Origin: Bacteroidales bacterium
GTDB taxonomy: Bacteria > Bacteroidota > Bacteroidia > Bacteroidales > UBA932
Length of the DNA stretch: 64,000 nucleotides
Direction: 5' to 3'
NCBI GenBank assembly: GCA_016285175.1
Contig: JAEEQF010000002.1
Coordinates: 28,620-92,619, forward strand
Shown: one piece after another, positions 1 through 9,562 of the stretch
How positions within the stretch are numbered: the first letter of the stretch is position 1
Layout of the letters: each line of letters opens with the position of its first letter
The notes under the pieces: generated by a model
Seen by the model: the letters and a program-made list of their open reading frames with translations, nothing else
Told to the model about the DNA's origin: nothing
Database searches by the model: none
Position numbers and translations under genes: made by a program

Positions 1-1144
1 CGGACTGGGTCTTGAGGACGGCATTCTGGCCGATAACGGCAATCTTCTTCACTTCCTTGGAAAGCGGCAGGATACCGGCCTGGTTCTTCAATAGGACGAT
101 GCTCTTTTCGGCTACCTGCAGGGCGATGTCCTGGCATTCGGGCTGGGAAGTCATCACCTGGTTGGCCACATTGTCTGGAACGGCCTCGATGGCATAACGT
201 ACGCGGAGAATCTGGCGGACTTTCTCATCCACCATGGCCTCGGTGAGGGCTCCGGTAGCAATGGAATCGATGACGGGCTGGCCCAGATAGTTGGAACCGG
301 TCATCTGTACGTTCAGGCCATGAAGCATGGCGCCCATGGTGCTGTGTGTGCCGCCCCAGTCGGAAACGGTGAAGCCCTTGAAACCCCACTCGCCGCGGAG
401 GATTTCATTCAGCAGGTGCTCATTCTCCGAGCAATAGTCGCCGTTCACCTTGTTGTAGGCAGGCATCACGCTCATGGCGCCGCCTTCGATGATGGCACGC
501 TCGAAGGGCTTGAGATAGATTTCACGAAGGGTTCTCTCGTCCACCTGGGCATCCACGCTGCCGCGGTTGGTCTCCTGATTGTTGACGGCGAAGTGTTTGA
601 TACACACAGCCGTTCCCTGGTCCTGAACACCCTTGGTGTACTCCAGGGACAGGGCGGCGGAGAGGATAGGATCTTCACTCAGATACTCATAGGTACGGCC
701 ACCCACCGGCAGGCGCTGGATGTTCACGGCCGGGCCCAGGATTACGTCCTTGCCACGCAGGCGGGCTTCCTTGCCCATACCGGTACCATACTTGTAGGCC
801 AGTTCCTCGCTCCAGGTAGCGGCGAGAGCGCTACCGGTAGGGAAATAAGTGGCGGAATCCAGTTTCCAGCCGGCACTCTGGAAGCCGTTGGGAACACCTT
901 CTTCACGGATGCCGAAAGGTCCGTCGGCATAATGCATGTCGGCAATATCCAGCCGCTCTACACCGGCAGAGGACATGTTGGTTTTGCTGTGCAGCATGTT
1001 CACTTTCTCCTCCAGGGTCATCTGGGCGATGACGGCGTCAATCTTCTTGTCGTTGATGGTGAGTTTGTCCTGCGGAGAACGGGGGCCGGAGCAGGCGGCC
1101 AGCAAGGCTGCCGCGGTTGCCAAGAGAATTAGTTTTTTGTACAT
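1..1144 (-). CDS. Glycoside hydrolase family 3 (beta-glucosidase type) lipoprotein, 3' end cut by the window
   Basis: The reading frame begins at an ATG at 1144 and stays open to the window edge, giving 381 residues. It starts with a lipoprotein signal (MYKKLILLATAAALLAACSG), so the enzyme is probably anchored in the outer membrane or periplasm. The GH3 N-terminal barrel is recognisable: a KHFAVNNQE segment, and the motif VSDWGG around residue 262 whose Asp is the catalytic nucleophile in the family. The visible part ends in the linker to the second GH3 domain (VLLKNQAGILPL). Family members release terminal beta-linked glucose, xylose or related sugars from oligosaccharides. It is transcribed away from the esterase at 1294 and belongs to the same carbohydrate locus. 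Substrate cannot be read from the sequence. Confidence 0.93.
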   Translation of the reverse strand, partial: MYKKLILLATAAALLAACSGPRSPQDKLTINDKKIDAVIAQMTLEEKVNMLHSKTNMSSAGVERLDIADMHYADGPFGIREEGVPNGFQSAGWKLDSATYFPTGSALAATWSEELAYKYGTGMGKEARLRGKDVILGPAVNIQRLPVGGRTYEYLSEDPILSAALSLEYTKGVQDQGTAVCIKHFAVNNQETNRGSVDAQVDERTLREIYLKPFERAIIEGGAMSVMPAYNKVNGDYCSENEHLLNEILRGEWGFKGFTVSDWGGTHSTMGAMLHGLNVQMTGSNYLGQPVIDSIATGALTEAMVDEKVRQILRVRYAIEAVPDNVANQVMTSQPECQDIALQVAEKSIVLLKNQAGILPLSKEVKKIAVIGQNAVLKTQS

Positions 1145-1267
1145 ATCGGTTAGTGCTTGTTAATTCATTGACCGAAAGATACGTATTCTTACCGATATTC
1201 CGAAACCCTGTTAACATTTGGGAAAACATATGAACAATCAAACTACAATTTAACGATTTGGAATGAG

Positions 1268-1275
1268 TATTTTTG
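1268..1275 (+). promoter_or_regulatory. Bacteroidota -7 promoter box for the esterase
   Basis: TATTTTTG matches TAnnTTTG and ends 18 nt before the ATG at 1294. No clear -33 TTTG is seen at normal spacing, so this rests on the -7 box alone. Confidence 0.55.
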
Positions 1276-1293
1276 CACAAAATCTGAACATCA

Positions 1294-2376
1294 ATGAAAC
1301 GTATCGTAACTCTTCTTGCCCTTTTAAGCTGCACCGTGGCCGCATCGGCCCAGGGCTGGAATTTTCAGCCCACCCCCAATGACACCCTCCAGAGCACCCG
1401 TGTGCTGCCGGACGGAAAGGTCCTGTTCCAGATATATGCTCCCCAGGCCTCACAGGTTTCCGTCTCCGGCGACCTTCCCTGGGGCAAGCCCATCGTCTTT
1501 GAAAAGGCCGATAACGGCGTATGGAAAGGTATCTGCGAAGGCCTGGACGACGGCGTTTTCCGCTATAACTTCACGGTGGACGGCGTGCGCGTGCAGGATC
1601 CCAAGGCTCCGCTCTCGGCAGAGCAGTCTTCCCTCCTTACCAAGGGCGAAGGCTATATCAAGGATGTACCGCACGGTGCCGTGGCGCAGCGTTTCTACTG
1701 GTCTAAGAACCTGAAGGAAATGCGCCGCCTGCATGTGTGGACCCCTGCCGGCTATGAGAAATCGGCCGATAAGCTTCCGGTACTGTACCTCATTCACGGC
1801 GGCGGAGACAATGATGCCTCCTGGCCCGGTGTGGGCGCTGCCGGCTGGATTCTGGACAATCTCCTGGCCGAAGGCAAGATGGTGCCCATGATTGTGGTCA
1901 TGCCCAACGGCACCATCAACGTGCAGAACGAGGTTCCTCCCTTTGCCGAGGATATGTACAACTCCATCATCCCCTTCATCGAGGCCAACTATAATGTAAT
2001 GGCCGATAGGGATCACCGCGCAGTGGCCGGCCTTTCGATGGGCGGCATGGAGACCATGGAAGTGGCCTTCTCCCATCCGGACGACTTCGCCTATGTGTGG
2101 GTGCTGAGCGCTTCCTTCGCCCCCGGGCAGGAGCCAGCTGCGGAATCGGCCCGTCTTAAAGTGAAGGAGAACATTTCCAAGCTCAACAGCTTCCGCAAGA
2201 TGGTCTTTACCCAGGGCGGTCCCACGGACATTGCGTACCAGAACTGCAAGAACACCCGGGACCAGCTGGACAAGGACGGCCTCAAGTACGAGTATATGGA
2301 AAACGCCCAGGCCGGTCACAGTTGGACCACCTGGCGGGCCGATCTTCAGACCCTCGCTCCCACCCTGTTCCGCTAA
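1294..2376 (+). CDS. Secreted CE1-like esterase with N-terminal CBM48-like domain
   Basis: A 360-residue exported protein with a type I signal peptide (cleavage near residue 19, after SAQ). Residues about 35-110 resemble the Ig-like/CBM48-type domain found before esterases of Bacteroidota (VSVSGDLPWGKP, FRYNFTVDGV). The alpha/beta-hydrolase domain follows, with LYLIHGGGDND, nucleophile Ser248 in GLSMGG and a likely catalytic His342 in GHSWTTW. The family (putative esterase, CE1, feruloyl and acetyl xylan esterases) removes ester groups from plant polysaccharides. It is divergent from the GH3 gene at the left edge and convergent with the second esterase, which has the same architecture. Feruloyl versus acetyl specificity cannot be decided. 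Confidence 0.9.
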   Translation: MKRIVTLLALLSCTVAASAQGWNFQPTPNDTLQSTRVLPDGKVLFQIYAPQASQVSVSGDLPWGKPIVFEKADNGVWKGICEGLDDGVFRYNFTVDGVRVQDPKAPLSAEQSSLLTKGEGYIKDVPHGAVAQRFYWSKNLKEMRRLHVWTPAGYEKSADKLPVLYLIHGGGDNDASWPGVGAAGWILDNLLAEGKMVPMIVVMPNGTINVQNEVPPFAEDMYNSIIPFIEANYNVMADRDHRAVAGLSMGGMETMEVAFSHPDDFAYVWVLSASFAPGQEPAAESARLKVKENISKLNSFRKMVFTQGGPTDIAYQNCKNTRDQLDKDGLKYEYMENAQAGHSWTTWRADLQTLAPTLFR

Positions 2377-2401
2377 TCCGTACATTTACAACCAGATAAC
2401 A

Positions 2402-2438
2402 AATCGTCCCTGTGTCGCGAAACACAGGGACGATTCTT
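2402..2438. terminator. Bidirectional intrinsic terminator
   Basis: A perfect 14-bp stem (2402-2415 with 2422-2435) closes a CGCGAA loop and is followed by CTTT. It sits between two convergent esterase genes and probably ends both the plus-strand gene and the minus-strand susC operon. Confidence 0.85.
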
Positions 2439-2460
2439 TAATGCGCTTACACTCAGCTGC

Positions 2461-3636
<1,176 letters not shown>

Positions 3637-5841
3637 TTAGAACTTCAGGTTCTTCTTGAGGCGGATGTCCTCCGAGGAGGCGCCCAGCATCAGTTTCACC
3701 TTCTTGCCGCGGAAAGCCCAATCGTGCTTTTCGCTGTCCCAGAGCTTGAGGTCATCGGCCGGGATTACAAGTTCCACGGGAACGGTTTCGCCGGTCTTTA
3801 CGGCTACACGCTCAAAGCCGCGGAGGCGCTTGGAGGCGTCGTCGCCGCGGAATTTTGCGTAAAGCTGAACCACTTCCTCGCCGTCACGGGAACCGGTGTT
3901 CTTGAGGTTGAAGGAAACCACATAGTTGTCACCGTCCTTGCGCACCTTCATCTTGGAATACTTGAAGCTGGTATAACTGAGGCCGAAGCCGAAGGGGAAG
4001 ATGGGTTTGGACTTGGCGTACATGTAGGTGCGGCCGTGGCGGATGTCGTAATCCAGCATGTTGGGAAGCTCCAGGATGTCGGTTACCCAGGTCTGGGTGA
4101 GACGTCCGGCGGGGTTGTAATCGCCGAAGAGGACATCGGCAAGGGCATTGCCCAGCTCCTGGCTGCACTGCGTCATGTGCACGATGGCGGGGACGTTCTT
4201 GGCCGTCCAGTTGATGGCGAAGGGGAAGCTGGAGATGAGGGTTACCACGGTGTTGTGGTTGGCCTGCCAGACCACCTTGATGAGGTCTTCGCTTTCCAGC
4301 TGCAGGCTGCGGCGGTCCAGGGATTCACGTCCGTCACCGGCGGTCACGCCGTAGCCCCAGGGGGACTGGACGGACTGGGCGTCCCAGTCCGGGCTGGTGG
4401 CAGGGGAGTTACCCACGCACACAATGCAGACATCGGCCCATTTGGCCAGTTCCTGTGCACTGCCGTCGGAGTCCCAGCGCTGGAACTTCACTTCCACGTC
4501 GGTGCCTTCCACCTTGGCCTGGATGCCTTCCAGCGGGCTCACGCGATAGGCCGGCAGGGCGCCGTACCAGTCCTTGAGCACCTTTTCGGCCCTGTTGCCA
4601 AAGACGGCGATCTTTTTGACCTTGTTCTTGTCCAGGGGGAGCAGATTTCCTTCGTTCTTGAGGAGAACAACGGATTTCTGCGTTACCAGACGGGCCTTGT
4701 CTTTGAATTCCTGACGCTCCCAGGGAAGGTCTTCGTCGGAGCCGAATTCCTGTGCGTCATATGGGCAGGCGGCGTCCATCAGACCCAGGCGGAGCATGGT
4801 GCGGAGGTTGCTCTTGGTGCGCTCGTCCAGCAGGTCCTCGGAGAGGAATCCGGCGTCATAGGCGGCCTGTACCTGGGCGGGACGGGCATCGATGAAACGG
4901 GTAAGACCCGCCTCCAGGGCCATCTGGACGGCTTCGTTCTCGTCCTTGGCATATTCGTGCATGCCCGGTTGGTACATGAAGCGGAGCGCGCCCGCATCGT
5001 CCACGATGGTTCCCTTCATGCCCCACTCGTCGTAGAGGATCTCCTTGATGAAGGGTGCGGCAATGCAGGGGATGCCGTTGTAGGCGTTGTAGGCGGTCAT
5101 CAGGGACATGGCCCCGGCCTTGGCGCCTTTCCAGAAGCCGTAGCTGTAGTATTCGCGGAAGAGTTCCTCGTCAAAGCGGGAGTCCGTACGGTAACGGTTG
5201 TCCTCGTTGCTGTTTGCCAGGAAATGCTTCATGAGGGCGGCGCCCCGCCAGTAGGTGGGATCATCGCCCTGGATGCCCTTCACCTCGGCGGCAACCAGTT
5301 CGCCCACCAGGTAGGGATCCTCGCCGAAGCTCTCCTCCGTGCGGCCCCAGCGGGGGTCACGGGCCAGATCGGCATTGGGAGCCCACAGAACCAGGCATTT
5401 CATGAAGGGGTTGCCGTTGGAATAGAAACGTGCCTCGTAGGACATTACGTCGCCAACGATGTGCGCCATTTCGCGGTCCCAGGTCTCTCCCACGCCGTAA
5501 GCCTGGGGGAAAGCGGTGCTGTTTCGGTATTTGGGAGGCGTCCAGCCGGGCCAGCCGCCACCGCCGCCAAACTGGCCGGTATTGAGGCCGGGCAGCTCGG
5601 TGTCTCCGCCACGGACGATACCGTGGATGGCTTCAGTAGCTCCGGGACCGGCAATCCCCAGACGGGGAACGCCCTGCCCTACGATGGTGCCGATTTTCTC
5701 GTCCACCGTCATCAGGGATACTGCATTGTCCAACCGGGCTTCTTCCGGGAGAGAGGTATCCTGAAAGGGATAATCGATGGTTTGCGCACGCAGCAGGTAA
5801 CACGCTGCCAAAAGCGCTGATACTATCAATGCTTTTTTCAT
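3637..5841 (-). CDS. Glycoside hydrolase family 3 enzyme (beta-glucosidase/beta-xylosidase type)
   Basis: A 734-residue secreted enzyme starting at the ATG at 5841; an in-frame TTG three codons upstream is less likely. The signal peptide is MKKALIVSALLAACYLLRA. The GH3 N-terminal domain shows PRLGIAGPGATEAIHG, WAPNADLARDPRWGRTEESFGEDP and KHFLANSNEDNRY. The nucleophile region reads VDDAGALRF instead of the usual SDWG, with Asp282 at the catalytic position. The C-terminal half has the second GH3 domain (VVLLKNEGNLLPL) and a fibronectin III-like domain (FGFGLSYTSFKYSKM). Length is normal. It lies in the susC operon, 54 bp after the esterase at 5896-6741. Exact sugar specificity is unknown. Confidence 0.93.
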   Translation of the reverse strand: MKKALIVSALLAACYLLRAQTIDYPFQDTSLPEEARLDNAVSLMTVDEKIGTIVGQGVPRLGIAGPGATEAIHGIVRGGDTELPGLNTGQFGGGGGWPGWTPPKYRNSTAFPQAYGVGETWDREMAHIVGDVMSYEARFYSNGNPFMKCLVLWAPNADLARDPRWGRTEESFGEDPYLVGELVAAEVKGIQGDDPTYWRGAALMKHFLANSNEDNRYRTDSRFDEELFREYYSYGFWKGAKAGAMSLMTAYNAYNGIPCIAAPFIKEILYDEWGMKGTIVDDAGALRFMYQPGMHEYAKDENEAVQMALEAGLTRFIDARPAQVQAAYDAGFLSEDLLDERTKSNLRTMLRLGLMDAACPYDAQEFGSDEDLPWERQEFKDKARLVTQKSVVLLKNEGNLLPLDKNKVKKIAVFGNRAEKVLKDWYGALPAYRVSPLEGIQAKVEGTDVEVKFQRWDSDGSAQELAKWADVCIVCVGNSPATSPDWDAQSVQSPWGYGVTAGDGRESLDRRSLQLESEDLIKVVWQANHNTVVTLISSFPFAINWTAKNVPAIVHMTQCSQELGNALADVLFGDYNPAGRLTQTWVTDILELPNMLDYDIRHGRTYMYAKSKPIFPFGFGLSYTSFKYSKMKVRKDGDNYVVSFNLKNTGSRDGEEVVQLYAKFRGDDASKRLRGFERVAVKTGETVPVELVIPADDLKLWDSEKHDWAFRGKKVKLMLGASSEDIRLKKNLKF

Positions 5842-5895
5842 GTCTTTCAAGTAAAATGGGCCGGCCTTGTCAATAGGTCCGGCCCGTTCAGATAC

Positions 5896-6741
5896 TTACT
5901 TAAAGGATTCTCCTACTTTCTTGAGCGCTTTTTCAAGGCAGACCTGCCAGAAGTCCCAGTAATGGATGCCGTCCCGGGCAATCCACTCACAATGGGCTAC
6001 GGCATTGATGGCGTCGCTCAGGGCCTTTGCATCCTCATTGCTGACGGTAGTGTCCTGATTTCCCACCTCAATAGTGAAGTCGGGATGCGGGTTCACCGTC
6101 GCCAAAGCAGCGGCCTTGGCCTTCATTCCATCCAGGGAGATGAACCAGCTCATGCTGGTAGCCGGGCTCATGGCATAGGCGTAGGTAAACTTCTCCGGGT
6201 AGCTCAATGCATAATACAGTGTGCCGAATCCACCCATCGAGAGACCGGCAATGGCCCGTTTTCCGTTGCACTTGAAGGATTTTTCCACCTTCGGCATCAG
6301 TTCCTGATGGAAATACTTTTCGTAATCCTGATTGTTGAAGCCGATGTAGAAGTCGGACAAACCGTTCGGCATGATGATGATCATGGGAACGCCGCCGTCT
6401 TTTAGATACTTCCGTGCGATTTCCTGAGCATTGCCCTTTTCCACCCAGTAGCGGTCCAGATGGCTCTGGTCTCCGGTTTCGTATCCATGGAGAAGGTACA
6501 GGAAAGGATAGTCCTTATTCTCGTCATAGCCATTGGGCAGCCAGACCGAATAGGTCATCTTCTGTCCCTTGTACTGACTCTGGATGGTAAGGTCCTGATA
6601 AAGCTTGTCTTCGGCGTTGAGCAAGTCGATAAGGTTTGTCTGGCCGTTGTCATCGGGTTTATCAGGCTTGTTACAGGCACTGGGGACCAGAATCCCCAGT
6701 GCCATTGTAACAAATATCCAAATACGGAGGGTCTTAGTCAT
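5896..6741 (-). CDS. Lipoprotein esterase, CE1-like (single domain)
   Basis: A 281-residue protein with a lipoprotein signal (lipobox LVPSAC, Cys at about residue 23) followed by an acidic linker, so it is probably a surface or outer-membrane lipoprotein. Unlike the other two esterases it lacks the N-terminal Ig-like domain. The alpha/beta-hydrolase core has YPFLYLLHGYETGDQSH, nucleophile Ser168 in GLSMGG and likely catalytic His260 in DGIHYWDFW. It is 3 bp downstream of the lipoprotein gene at 6745, so the two are almost certainly co-transcribed. Its likely role is removing acyl decorations at the cell surface before the glycan enters through SusC. Confidence 0.9.
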   Translation of the reverse strand: MTKTLRIWIFVTMALGILVPSACNKPDKPDDNGQTNLIDLLNAEDKLYQDLTIQSQYKGQKMTYSVWLPNGYDENKDYPFLYLLHGYETGDQSHLDRYWVEKGNAQEIARKYLKDGGVPMIIIMPNGLSDFYIGFNNQDYEKYFHQELMPKVEKSFKCNGKRAIAGLSMGGFGTLYYALSYPEKFTYAYAMSPATSMSWFISLDGMKAKAAALATVNPHPDFTIEVGNQDTTVSNEDAKALSDAINAVAHCEWIARDGIHYWDFWQVCLEKALKKVGESFK

Positions 6742-6744
6742 TGC

Positions 6745-7980
6745 TTAGAACTTAACCAGGAAGGTGAATCCGTTTCCGCAGAAGGAATAGAGTTTGTCGC
6801 CAGCCTTGGCAACGGTTACAAGTTCGTTGGCGTTGATATCCACACGGGCGCCGTCCTTCATGTAGAAGGAACCGCCGGAGATACCCCAATCCGGGAAGTT
6901 GTAGCCATTGGCAATGATGAGGGCTTCGCCCAGGTTCTCTGCATATTCCTTGCAGAGATAGGTGCCGGTGATGTCGGCGCCGGGCTCGGCGAAGAGCTCG
7001 AAGGTGGCAGCCGGAGCGCCGTCTTCGGTGACGTTGACCAGATGCTTCTTCATGCCGGCAGCGGTGTCGGAAGCAGTGTCAGTGCCGGCGAAGCCGAATA
7101 CCAGACCTTCTCCCACCTCAGTGCCGCCAACCACGAATTCTGTGCCGGCTACATTGAAAACGAAGGATTTCTCGGAAAGCGGAGCGATGACCACTTTCTG
7201 ACCGGCAGCCACATCCACACGGACGCCGTCCTTCATGAAGTAGGAACCGCCGGAGATGCCCCAATCCGGGAAGTTGTAACCATTGGCGATGATACCACCC
7301 TCACCCAGGTTTTCTGCATACTCCTTGCACTCGTAAGTGCCGGCGATGCTGGTGGCGGCGGGATCCACGAAGATCTCAAAGACTGCAGCTGCGTTGCCAT
7401 CGCCATCGGTAAGGGTAATCAGATGCTTCTTCATACCGGCAGCAGTGTCGGAAGTGGCATCGGACAGTTTGTTTTCCACCACGATGTCACCTACGATGGG
7501 ATCCGGATAGAAGGCCAGTTTGCCCGTCCATTCCACTTTGTAGGGAGTTCCGTCCTCGCAGAAGAGGACACATTTGAGCGTATAAACATCGTCCAGGCTG
7601 TAGGTCTTCTTCTCCGTATCTACGGGAACGCGTTCTACAACCACACGGCCGGATTTAACTCCCTTGCCGTCCACAGAGGTCTGGCCACTGATGAAGTTGC
7701 CGTTCTGGGCGGCAGCGGCGCTGGCCTCGATGTAAGTATTTTCGGACAGGAAATACTTGCTTCCTACCAGAACCAGGTGAACCTTGTTGGAGCCGCTCAG
7801 ATCCACAGTGATGAGACGGCCGTTTTCACCCTTTTCACTGGTGGCGGCGGCAGAGGAGATAGCGGTCTTGTCCACGACGGTGGGGGCGGGGAACGTACCG
7901 CTTAGCGGATCCAAAACGGGCTTGTAGCAAGAGCTGAGTCCCAGGACCAGGCATCCAATGAGCAATATATTCTTTTTCAT
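6745..7980 (-). CDS. Surface lipoprotein with two tandem internal repeats, SusE/SusF position
   Basis: A 411-residue lipoprotein (MKKNILLIGCLVLGLSSC, lipobox LSSC). After about 175 residues of beta-rich N-terminal sequence come two near-identical units of about 80 residues, both carrying SDTAAGMKKHL, CKEYAENLGE, IIANGYNFPDWGISGGS and MKDG.RVD. I do not recognise the family. Its place directly after susD in the operon is where surface glycan-binding proteins (SusE/SusF-like) usually lie, and duplicated beta-modules fit a multivalent binding role. That function is inferred from context only. It is 21 bp from susD and 3 bp from the esterase. Confidence 0.85.
   Translation of the reverse strand: MKKNILLIGCLVLGLSSCYKPVLDPLSGTFPAPTVVDKTAISSAAATSEKGENGRLITVDLSGSNKVHLVLVGSKYFLSENTYIEASAAAAQNGNFISGQTSVDGKGVKSGRVVVERVPVDTEKKTYSLDDVYTLKCVLFCEDGTPYKVEWTGKLAFYPDPIVGDIVVENKLSDATSDTAAGMKKHLITLTDGDGNAAAVFEIFVDPAATSIAGTYECKEYAENLGEGGIIANGYNFPDWGISGGSYFMKDGVRVDVAAGQKVVIAPLSEKSFVFNVAGTEFVVGGTEVGEGLVFGFAGTDTASDTAAGMKKHLVNVTEDGAPAATFELFAEPGADITGTYLCKEYAENLGEALIIANGYNFPDWGISGGSFYMKDGARVDINANELVTVAKAGDKLYSFCGNGFTFLVKF
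6835..7071 (-). repeat. Internal duplication, C-terminal unit (79 codons)
   Basis: Second copy of the repeated unit in the lipoprotein, running from SDTAAGM to RVDI. DNA similarity to the other unit is high, so the duplication looks recent. Confidence 0.85.
7210..7452 (-). repeat. Internal duplication, N-terminal unit (81 codons)
   Basis: First copy of the repeated unit, running from SDTAAGM to RVDV. It shares the uninterrupted block IIANGYNFPDWGISGGS with the second unit. Confidence 0.85.
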
Positions 7981-8001
7981 ATCTTTCTCAGATTAAGACT
8001 A

Positions 8002-9549
8002 TTAATAACCCGGGTTCTGTTCAATGGCGGAATTCAGGCGAATCTCGGTGGCAGGATAGGGCAGGCGGTCATTCTTGCCGGCCTTGAAGCCGTAGGAGGG
8101 ATTGCCGCAAGGGAGATACTTCACCTGACCGTTCACCTGGAGCTCAGGATAAGTGTCGCCATTCTTGGCCATCTTGGAGCCTTCGCCCCAACGGAGCAGG
8201 TCCTGCATACGGGTGCCTTCCCCAAAGAGTTCCAGGCGTTTTTCCAGTTTGATGTCATTCAGCGTCACGGAGCCCAGAGGGGCCAGGTGGGCACGGACAC
8301 GGACCTGGTTCACATAGTCGGCAGCCTTTCCGGTATTTCCGGCCAGGAAGTGGGCCTCGGCGCCGCAGAGGAGAACCTCGGCGTAACGCATCCAGATGGT
8401 GTTGGCGGCATATACGAAGTCATTGCCCATACCGCGTTCTTCGGCCAGGATGCGGAGTTTCCACATAAAGTAGCCTTCGCCGATGACCGGGCTCTTGAGG
8501 GTGATGCCCAGTTCACCGTTCAGCTGGTCCAGGGTCTTCAGGGAGTTGTTCAGGCGGTAACCGTCCACGCCTTCATCCTTCACGAAGTCGTCGTACAGGC
8601 TCTTGGTGGGTACGCGGAAGCCCCAGCCGGTATTCATAATGGGCGTATCGGCCGGCCAGTTCATCTTGTCCATACGCCAGTTGGTCATAAGGGCGTACAT
8701 ACTGAAGTTCTGGAAGGAGTTGTTGTCGTCGTGCACGCGGTTGCTCTCGAACAGGGTCTCGCAGTTGTGCTTGTTGGTAGAACGGTGGATGAGGCTGTAG
8801 TCCTCCATCAGGGCATACTTGCCGGAACTCACTACAGCGTCAAACTGGGCGGCGGCTTCGGCATACTTGCCCTGCCACAGATAGACCTTGCCCAGGAGGG
8901 CCTGTGCAAACTGCTTGGTCACGCGCCAGGTGTTGTCGTTCACGCTGGATTTCTCCACCAGGGCGCCGGAATTGATGGCCTCGGTGAGGTCCTTTTCCAT
9001 CAGGCCCCAGAGTTCCTCGTCGGTACCGTTGGGGACATTGTACTCGGACGGAGCCAGTTCGTGATCCACAAGCGGAGGGTTGCCCCACATGGTCTTGAGG
9101 TCAAAGTAGGCGAAGGCGCGGAAGACCTTGGCCTCGGCACGGGCCATCCTGGCCATGGCGGAACCGCCCTCCTCTTCCACGTGGCCCAGGATTACGTTTG
9201 CCTTGTAGATAAGGGTATAGAAAGTGGTGAACATAGCCTCCACGTAGTCCTCTTCGGCATCGAAGGTGAACTCGTTCAGGTGTTCCAGGTTGTTGTTGTC
9301 ACCCCGCATGGAGCCGCCGGCCCAGAAATCGTCGGTGAGCATGGCCTTGCAGAGTTTCACATTGTATTCCCAGCCACGGACCTCCAGGTACATGGCCACG
9401 TCGGCCGACTGGATCTGGTCGTCGGTCTTGTAATAGGTATTGTAGTCCAGGACTCCCTTCTGGGGGATGTCCAGCATCTTGGAGCAGGAAACGGCAGCAA
9501 GGGAAAGGGCGGCTGCCACAACAGTGAGAATGATATTTCTTGTTTTCAT
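8002..9549 (-). CDS. susD: SusD/RagB family starch-binding outer-membrane lipoprotein
   Basis: A 515-residue lipoprotein (lipobox AVSC, then SKMLDIPQKGVLDYNTYYKTD). The N-terminal SusD-like region and the C-terminal block (RLELFGEGTRMQDLLRWG, YPATEIRLNSAIEQNPGY) are typical of the SusD/RagB family. These proteins form a lid over the SusC transporter and capture glycan at the cell surface. The gene follows susC by 13 bp, which is the conserved pair order of polysaccharide utilization loci. The symbol denotes the family, not proven starch specificity. Confidence 0.96.
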   Translation of the reverse strand: MKTRNIILTVVAAALSLAAVSCSKMLDIPQKGVLDYNTYYKTDDQIQSADVAMYLEVRGWEYNVKLCKAMLTDDFWAGGSMRGDNNNLEHLNEFTFDAEEDYVEAMFTTFYTLIYKANVILGHVEEEGGSAMARMARAEAKVFRAFAYFDLKTMWGNPPLVDHELAPSEYNVPNGTDEELWGLMEKDLTEAINSGALVEKSSVNDNTWRVTKQFAQALLGKVYLWQGKYAEAAAQFDAVVSSGKYALMEDYSLIHRSTNKHNCETLFESNRVHDDNNSFQNFSMYALMTNWRMDKMNWPADTPIMNTGWGFRVPTKSLYDDFVKDEGVDGYRLNNSLKTLDQLNGELGITLKSPVIGEGYFMWKLRILAEERGMGNDFVYAANTIWMRYAEVLLCGAEAHFLAGNTGKAADYVNQVRVRAHLAPLGSVTLNDIKLEKRLELFGEGTRMQDLLRWGEGSKMAKNGDTYPELQVNGQVKYLPCGNPSYGFKAGKNDRLPYPATEIRLNSAIEQNPGY

Positions 9550-9562
9550 AAGGCAGTCAGTA

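Noticed and set aside
3724-5820. Long open frames opposite or shifted to real genes (also 10937-12583 plus, 17909-19756 plus, 22567-24069 minus, 39258-41735 minus, 1450-2385 minus)
   Set aside because: They lie fully within well-recognised genes on the other strand, have Gly/His/Val-rich composition typical of GC-rich antisense frames, and show no motif or promoter.
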